Position numbers and translations under genes: made by a program
Shown here: positions 1 to 8,299 of the stretch, piece by piece
Layout of the letters: every line of letters starts with the position of its first letter
Position numbering within the stretch: position 1 is the stretch's first letter
Assembly (NCBI GenBank): GCA_023416695.1
Contig: JAEZGY010000062.1
Span: 90,560 to 154,559, forward strand
DNA: 64,000 nt
From: Bacillota bacterium
GTDB lineage: Bacteria; Bacillota; Clostridia; Lachnospirales; Lachnospiraceae
Direction of reading: 5' to 3'
Notes under the pieces: model-generated
Database searches by the model: none
What the model was told of the DNA's origin: nothing
The model's input: the letters and a program-made list of their open reading frames with translations, nothing else

Positions 1-58
1 TTTTACTCCATCTTTCATTTAGCTCAGCAATCTGAGTATCTTCTAGTTTTGTAAACAT
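1..58 (-). CDS. N-terminal fragment of an unidentified protein (cut by window edge)
   Basis: An ATG at 58-56 opens a reading frame that runs off the left edge after 19 codons (begins MFTKLEDTQIAELNERW). A GGGAGG-type ribosome site sits just upstream, and the gene follows the amidohydrolase by 12 bases, so it is very likely the next gene of the same operon. The visible part is too short to assign a family. The start vaguely resembles RraA-family proteins, but this is a guess. Confidence 0.6.
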   Translation of the reverse strand, partial: MFTKLEDTQIAELNERWSK

Positions 59-70
59 TGTTTAACCTCC

Positions 71-922
71 CTATACGTCCAGTTGGTAGAATTTGATTGC
101 ATTTTCCCGAAAGATCTTACGTAAATTTTCTTCTGTCTCATCTTTAAATACTTCTTCACAGATATCCAACCAAGTCTTTAGATTAGAAACCTGCACAACT
201 GGTGGCCAATCGCTTCCAAACATGACTTTATCATAACCAAAAGTTTTTATTGTGTGCTCCATGTATGGACGAAGATCCTCAATGGTCCAGTTCTCATAAT
301 CTGCTTTAGTTAAAAAACCAGATAGCTTACAATATACATTTGGTAGCTTAGCCATTTTCTCCATGCGCTCTGCCCAGTAATCAAATCCATGCCCCTTAAT
401 ATCCGGTTCTGCACAATGTTCTAGAACAATCTTTGTGTCTGGACAAACCTTCATCATTTCATAGACGTTATCCATAAGCTCAGGAATAATACCCATATCA
501 TAAACCAAATTGTATTTAGGAAGAAGTCGCATTCCCTCTATAAAACCAGGATCCAGACATAACTTTGGATTTCCAGCTTTTTTAAGCATTCTACGGACCC
601 CTTTAACCATTGGGTTCTTTATAAGACGCTTTAATTCCTCTTCAATAATATCTGTCTTCTCAAGTGGACACCAGGAGATAATACCTTTAATCTGCCCGTT
701 GCTCTTCATCTGTTCTGTTACATATTCTACTTCTTTCACATAATCCGTACTGGTTACTTCTACGTATATGGAGCCCTCAATATTCCACTTATCCATCGCT
801 TCCTTATATTGCGCTAAAGAATAGGACTGATTTAAAATTCCTCTTGAGTCCAACCACGGATAGCGAAGAATATCTATGTCCCATATGTGAAAATGAGAGT
901 CTATGATTGGAAAATCAAACAT
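71..922 (-). CDS. Amidohydrolase_2 family metal-dependent hydrolase (sugar-lactonase-like)
   Basis: A 283-residue TIM-barrel amidohydrolase of the COG3618 type, which includes L-fuconolactonase and 2-pyrone-4,6-dicarboxylate hydrolase. The metal-binding HxH lies at residues 10-12 (DSHFHIWD), a histidine sits in LEHCAEP near 167, and the conserved aspartate is in FGSDWPP near 236. No signal peptide, so it is cytoplasmic. AGGAGG precedes the ATG. It lies 24 bases behind an SDR dehydrogenase. An oxidoreductase making a lactone and a lactonase opening it is the usual logic for such pairs, but the sugar is unknown. A second member of the superfamily lies at 4448-5347. Family assignment is firm; lactonase activity is inference. 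Confidence 0.85.
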   Translation of the reverse strand: MFDFPIIDSHFHIWDIDILRYPWLDSRGILNQSYSLAQYKEAMDKWNIEGSIYVEVTSTDYVKEVEYVTEQMKSNGQIKGIISWCPLEKTDIIEEELKRLIKNPMVKGVRRMLKKAGNPKLCLDPGFIEGMRLLPKYNLVYDMGIIPELMDNVYEMMKVCPDTKIVLEHCAEPDIKGHGFDYWAERMEKMAKLPNVYCKLSGFLTKADYENWTIEDLRPYMEHTIKTFGYDKVMFGSDWPPVVQVSNLKTWLDICEEVFKDETEENLRKIFRENAIKFYQLDV

Positions 923-946
923 ATTGTCACCTCCTATTTACTTGTT

Positions 947-1714
947 TTATAGGTAACAACCGCCACCTATGATATAATTTTGACCAGTAATATAATCTGA
1001 TTTATTGGACAATAGGAAGGAAATCAAATAACCCACCTCTTCTGGCTCTCCAAATCGTCCAACCAAAGCACCCTTACCATATTTAGCCCAACTATCTTCC
1101 TTGGAATTGTCCTTTTCTCTACCATTAGAAATCTGTCCCAAGCAGACACTATTACAGTAAATATGATATCTGGAAAGTTCCTGTGCCATAGATTTAGTGA
1201 ATGCAATAATGCCACCTTTGGAAGCTGCATAATCAGCTTTTCCATCAGAACCACGAATACCATCTATAGACCCAACATTAACAATTTTTCCTTGTTTCAT
1301 CTCTACCATATCTTTGGCAAGCTCATGAGTGCAAATTAAAGTACCGAATAAGTTCAGATTAATTACCTTTCTAATCTGTTCAAAATCCTTATCCATAAAC
1401 TGTGTCTCTTCTGGTGTTAAGCCGTATGGAAATAAGACTCCGCCAGCCATATTTACTAACATATCGATTGGTCCAAAGACTTCATGAATCTTCTGTCTCA
1501 TCTCCTGAACCTTCTCGATACAGGTAATATCACAGGAAATGGTCATAGCAGTATATCCCGCTTCATCCATGCGTTTCTGCAAAGCATCTAACCTGTCTCG
1601 GTTATTAGCTACACACACCACTTTTGCCCCATCTTTTGCTAGAGTAAGACAAACTCCTGGGCCTACATCACCGGTAGCACCAGTTACAACAACTACTTTA
1701 TCTTTTAATTCCAT
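947..1714 (-). CDS. Short-chain dehydrogenase/reductase (SDR)
   Basis: A 255-residue classical SDR with a Rossmann fold. The nucleotide-binding motif TGATGDVG spans residues 11-18, NMAGG begins near 88, and the catalytic serine, tyrosine and lysine are at about 149, 162 and 166 (YAASK). The C-terminal ITGQNYIIGGG segment is typical. The cofactor is NAD(P)H. The start ATG has an AAAGGAG site. It is sandwiched between a cytosolic binding-protein-like gene and an amidohydrolase in one minus-strand operon, so the likely role is oxidation of a sugar or sugar-acid hydroxyl. The substrate cannot be read from the sequence. Confidence 0.9.
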   Translation of the reverse strand: MELKDKVVVVTGATGDVGPGVCLTLAKDGAKVVCVANNRDRLDALQKRMDEAGYTAMTISCDITCIEKVQEMRQKIHEVFGPIDMLVNMAGGVLFPYGLTPEETQFMDKDFEQIRKVINLNLFGTLICTHELAKDMVEMKQGKIVNVGSIDGIRGSDGKADYAASKGGIIAFTKSMAQELSRYHIYCNSVCLGQISNGREKDNSKEDSWAKYGKGALVGRFGEPEEVGYLISFLLSNKSDYITGQNYIIGGGCYL

Positions 1715-1753
1715 AGCAATTACTCCTTTTAATCTATCACTTTTGCTTTATCA

Positions 1754-3052
1754 CTACCTCTGCCAACCAGACTCTTTCAATATCCAATTTACTTGCTTAT
1801 CCATAGCACGCATTACCTCTACAGCCTTTTGTCTTTGAGATAAACCTTTGGTCAGAACGTTATCTACTGCCTGCATAATGTTTGCAGCCTCTGGCAAATA
1901 AAAATACTCTGGTGCTACTGCTCGGTCCATGACTTGTCCTGCCACTTTAACCCACGGCTGTTTATCTATAACTTCTGCATCTTCTGTCGTAGAATGTCTA
2001 ACAGGAGTAGTTCCATATTGCATACATCTATATTTATCAAATTCTTTTGAGCTAAATAATTGAATAGTTTTCCAAGACATTTCAACATCAATAGCAGATT
2101 TCGGAATAGCTAGGGACCAGCCACCTCCATAACCAACTCCATAGGTTTTAGAGGCTCCAGGAATCGGTGCCACACCAATGACATCTTTCATTTCTTTGGA
2201 ATAATATCCTTGTGGAAAGGCAAATGAAGTAATTCCAATTGCCATTGCAACTTTCCCCTTTGCCATAGCCTTCACACAATCTGCAGTAGTGTACTCCATA
2301 ACATCATTCGGCATAACCTCCCACAGCTGTGCAATATACTCATAGGCTTTAATTCCTTCCTCTGAACATGCATTAGACGTTAAATTCTTATTTAGCATAG
2401 ACCCTAGTAACTGTTTTCCACCCAACGATGCAAATCTGGCGTACCAATCCGTCACTGGAGGTTGTCCCTTATGCTTACCACAAATGACAGTTCCATAGAC
2501 ATTGGGATCAATCTGATGTAATTCCCTTGCTAACCGATTAAACTCTGACCAGGTCGTTGGCATCTCTGCCCCTATGCGTTCCAGTAAATCTTTTCGATAG
2601 AATAGTAAGGTTGCCCCTGTATGCGTTCCAGGTAAGGCCATAAGTCGTGAATGAATGGTGTTTCCTGGTCTTTTCTCTTCCATATCTACCCAGGCTGCAT
2701 AATCTAGATAGTTTCTGAAAAAGTCTTTTTCAAGTCCTTCTATTGTCTCTATAAGGGTTATACTTTTCTCCTGTAAGAGACTTGTCAAATCCACTAACTT
2801 ATTGTCAAACACTAAGGGCTGTAACCACATTGGCGCATAAGCGATGGCATCAAGATAAGGCTCGTTATCTACTGTGGGGGCAGTAGAGTTTTCTTTAAGT
2901 ATCCGTTCAAGTAACCCATCACAGGACATTTCAGATACTAGCAGATCTCTTTTAAAGCCTTCCTTATATTTGTGCTTCCAATCCCTTATTGGTTCTGCAT
3001 CCGTTTCTCCTACATTTACTGCAAGGTGGATCAAATTATTATTACCTACCAT
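1754..3052 (-). CDS. Solute-binding-protein-like protein without a signal peptide
   Basis: A 432-residue protein with the fold signature of family 1 extracellular sugar-binding proteins: TTWSEFNRLARELHQ, then a GKVAMAIG segment, then YGVGYGGGWSLAIPK, and a C-terminal hinge helix region. Unlike its family it starts directly in the first strand (MVGNNNLIHLAVNVGE), with no signal peptide, no lipobox and no N-terminal hydrophobic stretch. Its ATG overlaps the 3' end of the upstream gene by seven bases, so no longer start is available in that frame without running through the other gene. It is probably translationally coupled to the propeller gene. Either it is a cytosolic sugar sensor or scaffold, or a binding protein that lost export. 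A true exported binding protein for the cluster exists at 8300-9757. Confidence 0.8.
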   Translation of the reverse strand: MVGNNNLIHLAVNVGETDAEPIRDWKHKYKEGFKRDLLVSEMSCDGLLERILKENSTAPTVDNEPYLDAIAYAPMWLQPLVFDNKLVDLTSLLQEKSITLIETIEGLEKDFFRNYLDYAAWVDMEEKRPGNTIHSRLMALPGTHTGATLLFYRKDLLERIGAEMPTTWSEFNRLARELHQIDPNVYGTVICGKHKGQPPVTDWYARFASLGGKQLLGSMLNKNLTSNACSEEGIKAYEYIAQLWEVMPNDVMEYTTADCVKAMAKGKVAMAIGITSFAFPQGYYSKEMKDVIGVAPIPGASKTYGVGYGGGWSLAIPKSAIDVEMSWKTIQLFSSKEFDKYRCMQYGTTPVRHSTTEDAEVIDKQPWVKVAGQVMDRAVAPEYFYLPEAANIMQAVDNVLTKGLSQRQKAVEVMRAMDKQVNWILKESGWQR

Positions 3053-4425
3053 ATCACTTTCCCCATATGTACGACATGAAAATCTCCATATATGGAGTAA
3101 AGACAGCCATTTATTAACTCCAATTCCAAATATACTAATTGATTCTTTAACATACCTATGCCCTTTTTTTCTTTCCAGCTAAGCTCCAACTGAGTGCCAT
3201 CTACATGGTCTAATGTTACACACTCATTAAAGGTATATCCTTCTATCGGCCCTTCTTCATTGACCAATTGTGCCTTTAAGTTACCATAAGGAACTGATAC
3301 ATTAACATATAGTCTGTCTCCCACTATCTTTAAACTCTTAGTGGTAAGATGCCCTCTTCCCTTAGCTATAAAGCTTACAAAACCATCTTTTCTTAAGGTA
3401 TGGACCATAATTGCTGCATCTTTTCGCCCTTGTTCCCTAAACATAGCACCATAAGAACCACTACTATAAATGCGAATATCGTCCTTTCCTTGTATAAGAC
3501 AAGATGGGAAAATACATCCTCCCCCATGCTGCCCTAAGGAATTTCTAGTAATAAAAGGGGTATAGTCAGCTCTCAAAAAAACATCAGGATCATAGGCATA
3601 AACTAGATATCCCTCCATATTACCATGAAGTTTTAACTCCTGAATCTCGTTGTCATCACTTTGATACATCCATAGAAGTCCTATATAGTAACCATCGTAT
3701 GGCGCTATTATCATAGCGTAAGTTTCATTTAGAGGACTATCCTGTCCATCTGCCTGCATTACTAACCTTGGAGAATAAAAGGAAGATTCTCCATCATAAT
3801 CTCTGAATACAATTCTATGATCATGTGGCGAGTACCAGTTAGATAAGGTAAGACAATTCCTCTTTTGGTTGTAAAACAAGCTAGCTGGAGAGTGATATAA
3901 GACATCTTCTGCATCTGTTATTCTCATAGATGTCCACTGTAATCCATCGGGAGACTGGGCCATATACTGGGTCCCCTTTCCCTCCTTATCAAAGAAACGA
4001 TAAAGATATTTTAGCCGTCCTTCTTTTGGTGCATGAGTATCGTAATATACTGGACTTCCATCATAACGAAGGGGTAAACAATTGTTTTCTCTTGGAAATA
4101 CCTGGTTCTCTCTCAGCTGTCCTGGAAACGGCTCTATCTTTGACTTGGTAAAGCGAATTCCATCTACACTTTCTGCCATAAGCAAAACCTGTGTGCGTAA
4201 ATGAAATCCGGTATGATCAGAAAAGCTATGCTCCATAGCTCCTCCATAAAGGGCCAGCCACTTATTTCTCTCTTCATCAAACCATATTGTTGGATAATTC
4301 CAGGCACCCTCTGTTGCATCATCTTCCAAAACTGCATACTCGATCCATTTTGGTTTTCCATATAACCGTTTGAAATGGTCTCTGTCTTGTAAAAACCAAT
4401 CGTCAAAAAACATTATTTTGGTCAT
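3046..4425 (-). CDS. Five-bladed beta-propeller glycoside hydrolase-like protein
   Basis: A 459-residue protein whose first two thirds look like the GH32/GH43-type beta-propeller: repeats of aromatic-rich strands such as WNYPTIWFDEERNKWLALYG (about residues 41-60), YDTHAPKEGRLKYLYRF and SPDGLQWT. A C-terminal beta-sandwich-like part follows. No signal peptide is present, so it would act inside the cell on an imported oligosaccharide or glycoside. AGGAGG lies five bases before the ATG. The catalytic carboxylates cannot be placed with confidence by eye. It overlaps the next gene by seven bases. Function as a glycosidase or phosphorylase is an inference from fold-like repeats and operon company. 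Confidence 0.7.
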   Translation of the reverse strand: MTKIMFFDDWFLQDRDHFKRLYGKPKWIEYAVLEDDATEGAWNYPTIWFDEERNKWLALYGGAMEHSFSDHTGFHLRTQVLLMAESVDGIRFTKSKIEPFPGQLRENQVFPRENNCLPLRYDGSPVYYDTHAPKEGRLKYLYRFFDKEGKGTQYMAQSPDGLQWTSMRITDAEDVLYHSPASLFYNQKRNCLTLSNWYSPHDHRIVFRDYDGESSFYSPRLVMQADGQDSPLNETYAMIIAPYDGYYIGLLWMYQSDDNEIQELKLHGNMEGYLVYAYDPDVFLRADYTPFITRNSLGQHGGGCIFPSCLIQGKDDIRIYSSGSYGAMFREQGRKDAAIMVHTLRKDGFVSFIAKGRGHLTTKSLKIVGDRLYVNVSVPYGNLKAQLVNEEGPIEGYTFNECVTLDHVDGTQLELSWKEKKGIGMLKNQLVYLELELINGCLYSIYGDFHVVHMGKVIW

Positions 4426-4447
4426 TGTTGCCTCCTAGATGCCTTCT

Positions 4448-5347
4448 CTATAAATTGAAATAGCGAATTGCATTTTCACCCATTACCAATTGAAAGTCGT
4501 GATCATTTAATCCACATGTTTTCATAAATTCTACATTGCATGTATCATCATTATCAGTACCATACATGACTCGCTTTGGGCCTACTACCTGTACAATTCT
4601 CTTTATAAGCTTGGTAGCATCTATGGTTGGGTAAACAAAGAACTGTGCCAACCATTTTAGTCCAGAGATATCTACCATAATATTGGGATTTCGTAGGGCT
4701 ATATAAGCACCATCTTGATACCAATTCCCACCAGCATGACACATAATAATCTTTAGTTCTGGCAAATCATATGCCAGTTCATCCAACAAATGAGGCATAG
4801 TAGGAATAAAACGGTCCACAGTCCGAAGTGGTGAATATCCCGTATGAAAGGCCACTGGAACTTGAAGCTCTGCACACTTTTCATAAAACGGATAAACTCT
4901 TTTGTCATTAATCACAAACTGATAATGGGCTTGGTGAATCTTGACTCCTTTAAAGCCACCTTCCTTCACTAGCCACTCTATCTTCTTAGGTGCCTCTTCC
5001 TCTAAAGGATTGATACAGGCTAACCCAAAAAACCGGTCTGGTTTGTACTTCACTGCCTGCATAATCCACTCATGACAGGAGTAAGTTGTAACACCAGTCT
5101 CAGGATTCCTTTCATTGAAATGAAACATAGCCTCAATATCTTCTGGCATAGCGATTAGCGCACGTTTATCAATTTGATTCACATCCATCTGACTTAAGAA
5201 TTCATCCATATTCTCCCGAACCAGTAAGTCCTTCTCAGCATCGGTTTTTGGTGCCACGTAAGGTCGGTCATCTACACCTGGAACTCCCTTTCTTGGAGGA
5301 TGGGCATGTGCATCCACAATGACGAGTCCTTTATTTTCCTTTGTCAT
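4448..5347 (-). CDS. Amidohydrolase_2 family protein
   Basis: A 299-residue metal-dependent hydrolase of the amidohydrolase superfamily. HAH metal ligands are at residues 14-16 (VDAHAHPP), further histidines occur in KIHQAHY and MCHAGGN, and the conserved aspartate is in YGTDND near residue 262. The family includes decarboxylases and lactonases (aminocarboxymuconate-semialdehyde decarboxylase type). No signal peptide. Its start overlaps the end of the Gfo/Idh/MocA gene by 17 bases, implying coupled translation. It differs clearly from the other amidohydrolase at 71-922, so the pathway uses two distinct hydrolytic or decarboxylating steps. Substrate unknown. Confidence 0.85.
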   Translation of the reverse strand: MTKENKGLVIVDAHAHPPRKGVPGVDDRPYVAPKTDAEKDLLVRENMDEFLSQMDVNQIDKRALIAMPEDIEAMFHFNERNPETGVTTYSCHEWIMQAVKYKPDRFFGLACINPLEEEAPKKIEWLVKEGGFKGVKIHQAHYQFVINDKRVYPFYEKCAELQVPVAFHTGYSPLRTVDRFIPTMPHLLDELAYDLPELKIIMCHAGGNWYQDGAYIALRNPNIMVDISGLKWLAQFFVYPTIDATKLIKRIVQVVGPKRVMYGTDNDDTCNVEFMKTCGLNDHDFQLVMGENAIRYFNL

Positions 5348-6407
5348 TGTTTACCCTCCTAGCATAACATTGAAACATCTTGGTCATCAGTTGCACATCT
5401 CTGATACCCTCATTGATATTAGTAATAGGCTCTTTTCTCTCTGTAACGCAGATATAAAAATGCTTTAGCTCAGCACGAAATGCCTCCTCAAAAGAAGCTT
5501 CCACTCTTCTTTCTTGAACCATCCCATCCTTATTTTCTATGATTTCTACGACAGTAGGTTGATTCTTCACATATGGATGAGGAAACTTCACCCGAATTGT
5601 CTGACCTCTACCAAAAGCCACCAGTTCTTCTTCATACCATTTTTGATCAGTTTGTCCTATTTCAAAGGTAGCTCGGACATTGTCTCCATAATCTAAGATA
5701 GCCAGTGCCATCTTTCCTCCATCCCATATATCACAGTAATCTACACCTCTCGGTTCTCCAAAAGCACTTCGCATGATTTCTACATCATGAATACCTGCCA
5801 TAAGAAAATGAGAGAAGTAACTAGGATCTATGGAGCCGGTTACTTTCCTTAAGCTTTCTCTTTGCCTTAATGCGAGTTCCTCTTTTGCACTATTATCTAC
5901 ATCAGACCTTCTCATTACAGGATAGATTTCATTTATAGAACGCATTAGACCATCACAAATATCTCGGGAGCGTATCATTCTTAATCCATCCATGTTTTGT
6001 ATTAATTTTCTTGCATATTGATAGCCTGGATCATATCGTTTCATTTCTCCTACCATTAATATGACTTTATTACGTTCCACAGCTTCCTTTATCTTTTCTG
6101 CCTGTTCCATGTTGTCACATAATGGCTTTTCAACTAAGATATCCAACCCTGCATTTGCTGCTGCCACACACACCTCTGTATGTTCTGTGTTCAATACAAT
6201 TACAGCATCGATATCCGTACAGGCTATGACGTCATGCCAATCAGTAAATCTTTTTGGAATGTTATATAAATCTCCATAATAGTTTGCAACCTTAGCAGAG
6301 ATATCACTTAACGCTACTACCTCATAGTCATCCAGTTCATGAAGATACGGTAGCCATTCAATCTGAGCGATTCCTCCACAACCAACTACACCAACTTTAA
6401 TTGCCAT
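5331..6407 (-). CDS. Gfo/Idh/MocA family oxidoreductase
   Basis: A 358-residue NAD(P)-dependent sugar dehydrogenase. The N-terminal Rossmann motif is VGVVGCGGIAQ (residues 5-15), and the family EKPLC motif (LVEKPLCDN) near residue 93 carries the characteristic lysine. The C-terminal half is the family's beta-sheet substrate domain, with a histidine in GIHDVEIM. Members oxidise inositols, glucose or glycosides, some through a 3-keto intermediate. With a propeller glycosidase-like protein and two amidohydrolases next to it, a redox-assisted glycoside or sugar-lactone route is plausible. The gene lies 25 bases behind the MalG-type permease. Confidence 0.9.
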   Translation of the reverse strand: MAIKVGVVGCGGIAQIEWLPYLHELDDYEVVALSDISAKVANYYGDLYNIPKRFTDWHDVIACTDIDAVIVLNTEHTEVCVAAANAGLDILVEKPLCDNMEQAEKIKEAVERNKVILMVGEMKRYDPGYQYARKLIQNMDGLRMIRSRDICDGLMRSINEIYPVMRRSDVDNSAKEELALRQRESLRKVTGSIDPSYFSHFLMAGIHDVEIMRSAFGEPRGVDYCDIWDGGKMALAILDYGDNVRATFEIGQTDQKWYEEELVAFGRGQTIRVKFPHPYVKNQPTVVEIIENKDGMVQERRVEASFEEAFRAELKHFYICVTERKEPITNINEGIRDVQLMTKMFQCYARRVNNDKGK

Positions 6408-6432
6408 ACGACTCTACCTTTCTTATGTATCA

Positions 6433-7299
6433 TTATTCTTTTACTGCACCAGCGGTAAAACCCTTTAGGAAGTTCTTTAACAATGGCATAAAAATACAAA
6501 GTAAAGGAACAAAGTTCAAAGAACAACCAGCCAGTAGTCGACCCCATTTCTGATCAGTATGAGACATGTAAGCTGCTAGGGCCAATGGGATTGTCTTCTT
6601 AGTTCCACTATTAATCAAAATAGCAGAAAACGTATACTCACCCCAAGAATAGATTAACGCATAAATACCTATGGTCAAAATACCTGGTGCTGCTAATGGT
6701 ATAATAATCTTTCGTATTATGTTCCAGCGACTTGCTCCATCCATTGCTGCTGCTTCTTCCACCTCTCTAGGCACTACATCAAAGAAGGACTTTAGCAGCC
6801 AAATACAGAATGGTGCTACCAGAGTTGTATGAACCAATATCAGGCCTAAATGCGTATCAATCAGATTCAATTTGGTCATAACAGAATAGATTGGGGAAAT
6901 TAATAAAATTGTAGGGAATACATACATAAATAACATTGCCTTAGAAATTACATTCTTGCCTTTAAATTTATAATGGGACAAAGAATAGGCACCTAATACG
7001 GATATGACGATAGTTAAAAATGCTGTTCCTATGGCAACTTTAAAACTATTCCATAAGTTATAACGGAAGGCGGTTACACCGGTATCTTCTAGTAGTAAAT
7101 CCTTGTAATTTTGTAAAGTCAATTCTGTTGGAACCAGAGCAAACTTACCTGTTTTAATTGCGTATTCACTTTGGAAAGATGCAATGACGGTTAAGATAAA
7201 CGGAGTAACGAAAATTAATACAACAAGCCAAATTACAATATTTAGTTTTCTATTTCTCTTTTGTTTAAAAGTAAGATTCTTCTTTTTTCGTTTTTCCAT
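6433..7299 (-). CDS. Carbohydrate ABC transporter permease (MalG type)
   Basis: A 288-residue inner-membrane permease with six predicted hydrophobic segments and a lysine-rich N-terminus (MEKRKKKNLTF). The cytoplasmic EAA loop that docks the ATPase is visible as EEAAAMDGASRWNII around residues 190-205. It is one half of the channel formed with the MalF-type partner encoded 15 bases upstream. CUT1 family context: binding lipoprotein at 8300-9757 and ATPase at 9924-11108. The C-terminal GFTAGAVKE is typical of MalG-type subunits. Confidence 0.93.
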   Translation of the reverse strand: MEKRKKKNLTFKQKRNRKLNIVIWLVVLIFVTPFILTVIASFQSEYAIKTGKFALVPTELTLQNYKDLLLEDTGVTAFRYNLWNSFKVAIGTAFLTIVISVLGAYSLSHYKFKGKNVISKAMLFMYVFPTILLISPIYSVMTKLNLIDTHLGLILVHTTLVAPFCIWLLKSFFDVVPREVEEAAAMDGASRWNIIRKIIIPLAAPGILTIGIYALIYSWGEYTFSAILINSGTKKTIPLALAAYMSHTDQKWGRLLAGCSLNFVPLLCIFMPLLKNFLKGFTAGAVKE

Positions 7300-7314
7300 A
7301 ATTTCATCCTCTGT

Positions 7315-8190
7315 TTATTCGTCGTCTGTCTTATACATGAACTTAAAGTACAGAAAACCTAATATAATCATTACTACACCGGTCAAAGTTGCAAGAGCTG
7401 TTGAACGACCAACATTAATGTTCTGGAATGCTTTTTCATAAATCATAATTGGTATTGTGAACGTAGAATAACTTGGACCACCTTTTGTCATAATGTAAAT
7501 TAGAGAATAACTACTGAATGCCCAAACAATCCCTAAGAACATCAAGAATCCAACCATCTTACTAATAGATGGAAGAATCAATTTCTTAAAGATATCCCAA
7601 TTACTTGCACCATCAATACGCATAGCCTCATACAAATCCTCAGAAATTGTACTCAGTGCTGATAGATTGAGCAAGACCCCAAACGGGCAGAATTGGAAGC
7701 AGTTCAGCAGCATTAACACCGGAAAGGCTAAGGTCGTCGACCCAATAAAGTTAATACCTGTCTCCACCAGTCCTGCATTTTGCAAGAAAGTATTTAAAAC
7801 ACCAACCTCTGGTTCTAGAATCCATTTAAACATCATAGCCAATCCAACCACTGGTGTTAACCATGGAATCAAAATAGCCGCTGTAGCAACCTGTTTACCA
7901 CGAAATTCATGATTCATTAATAATGCGATTGCAGTAGGTATAATCATGTTTAAAGCAGTACATACAACCACCCATATTAAAGAATTTTTAAGTGCTGTGC
8001 CAAAGAATTGATCTTGTAAAACTTTGATATAGTTATTTAACCCATAAAACTGCATATCTCCGTAACCATACTTTGTCTTAAAAAATGAGATATAGGCACC
8101 TCGTAAGAATGGATAAAACAGAAAAACAGCCACTAGCAAAAGAACCGGTATTAAAAACAAATAGCCTTTTACTTCATTTTTCTTCATCAT
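7315..8190 (-). CDS. Carbohydrate ABC transporter permease (MalF type)
   Basis: A 291-residue integral membrane subunit of a CUT1 sugar importer, with about six hydrophobic segments. Its EAA loop reads YEAMRIDGASNWDIFKK near residues 187-203. It starts with two adjacent ATG codons; the first is taken here, behind a weak GGTGAT site. It is the first permease gene after the binding-protein gene, separated from it by 109 bases that hold a strong hairpin and a cre-like palindrome. That spacing suggests the lipoprotein is made in excess over the membrane subunits. Confidence 0.93.
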   Translation of the reverse strand: MMKKNEVKGYLFLIPVLLLVAVFLFYPFLRGAYISFFKTKYGYGDMQFYGLNNYIKVLQDQFFGTALKNSLIWVVVCTALNMIIPTAIALLMNHEFRGKQVATAAILIPWLTPVVGLAMMFKWILEPEVGVLNTFLQNAGLVETGINFIGSTTLAFPVLMLLNCFQFCPFGVLLNLSALSTISEDLYEAMRIDGASNWDIFKKLILPSISKMVGFLMFLGIVWAFSSYSLIYIMTKGGPSYSTFTIPIMIYEKAFQNINVGRSTALATLTGVVMIILGFLYFKFMYKTDDE

Positions 8191-8210
8191 CTTGTATATA
8201 TCACCAACCT

Positions 8211-8227
8211 TGTAAGCGTTTTCGCTT
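8211..8227 (+). promoter_or_regulatory. cre-like / LacI-family operator palindrome
   Basis: The sequence TGTAAGCGTTTTCG at 8211-8224 fits the catabolite-responsive element consensus TGWAANCGNTNWCA at all positions but the last. AAGCG-TTTT-CGCTT (8214-8227) is a perfect inverted repeat. It lies between the binding-protein and permease genes, so CcpA or a LacI-type repressor could act as a roadblock or on an internal promoter. Assigned from consensus only. Confidence 0.55.
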
Positions 8228-8238
8228 AACTTTTAAAT

Positions 8239-8279
8239 CTCCTATCCAGCCATTACCCTATGATAAGGCTGGATAGGAG
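8239..8279 (-). other. Intercistronic stem-loop behind binding-protein gene
   Basis: A perfect 13-bp inverted repeat (8239-8251 with 8267-8279) lies just after the binding-protein stop codon. In the direction of transcription it is not followed by a long T run (AGATTTAAAAG), so it is more likely an mRNA-stabilising or partial-termination hairpin. It would raise the lipoprotein:permease ratio, as in other sugar ABC operons. Confidence 0.65.
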
Positions 8280-8299
8280 TTAAGTTAATTATACGTTAT

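Noticed and set aside
3046..3052. Frameshift joining the propeller gene and the binding-protein-like gene into one
   Set aside because: The propeller protein ends naturally, the second gene has a proper ATG in the overlap, and the two folds are unrelated.
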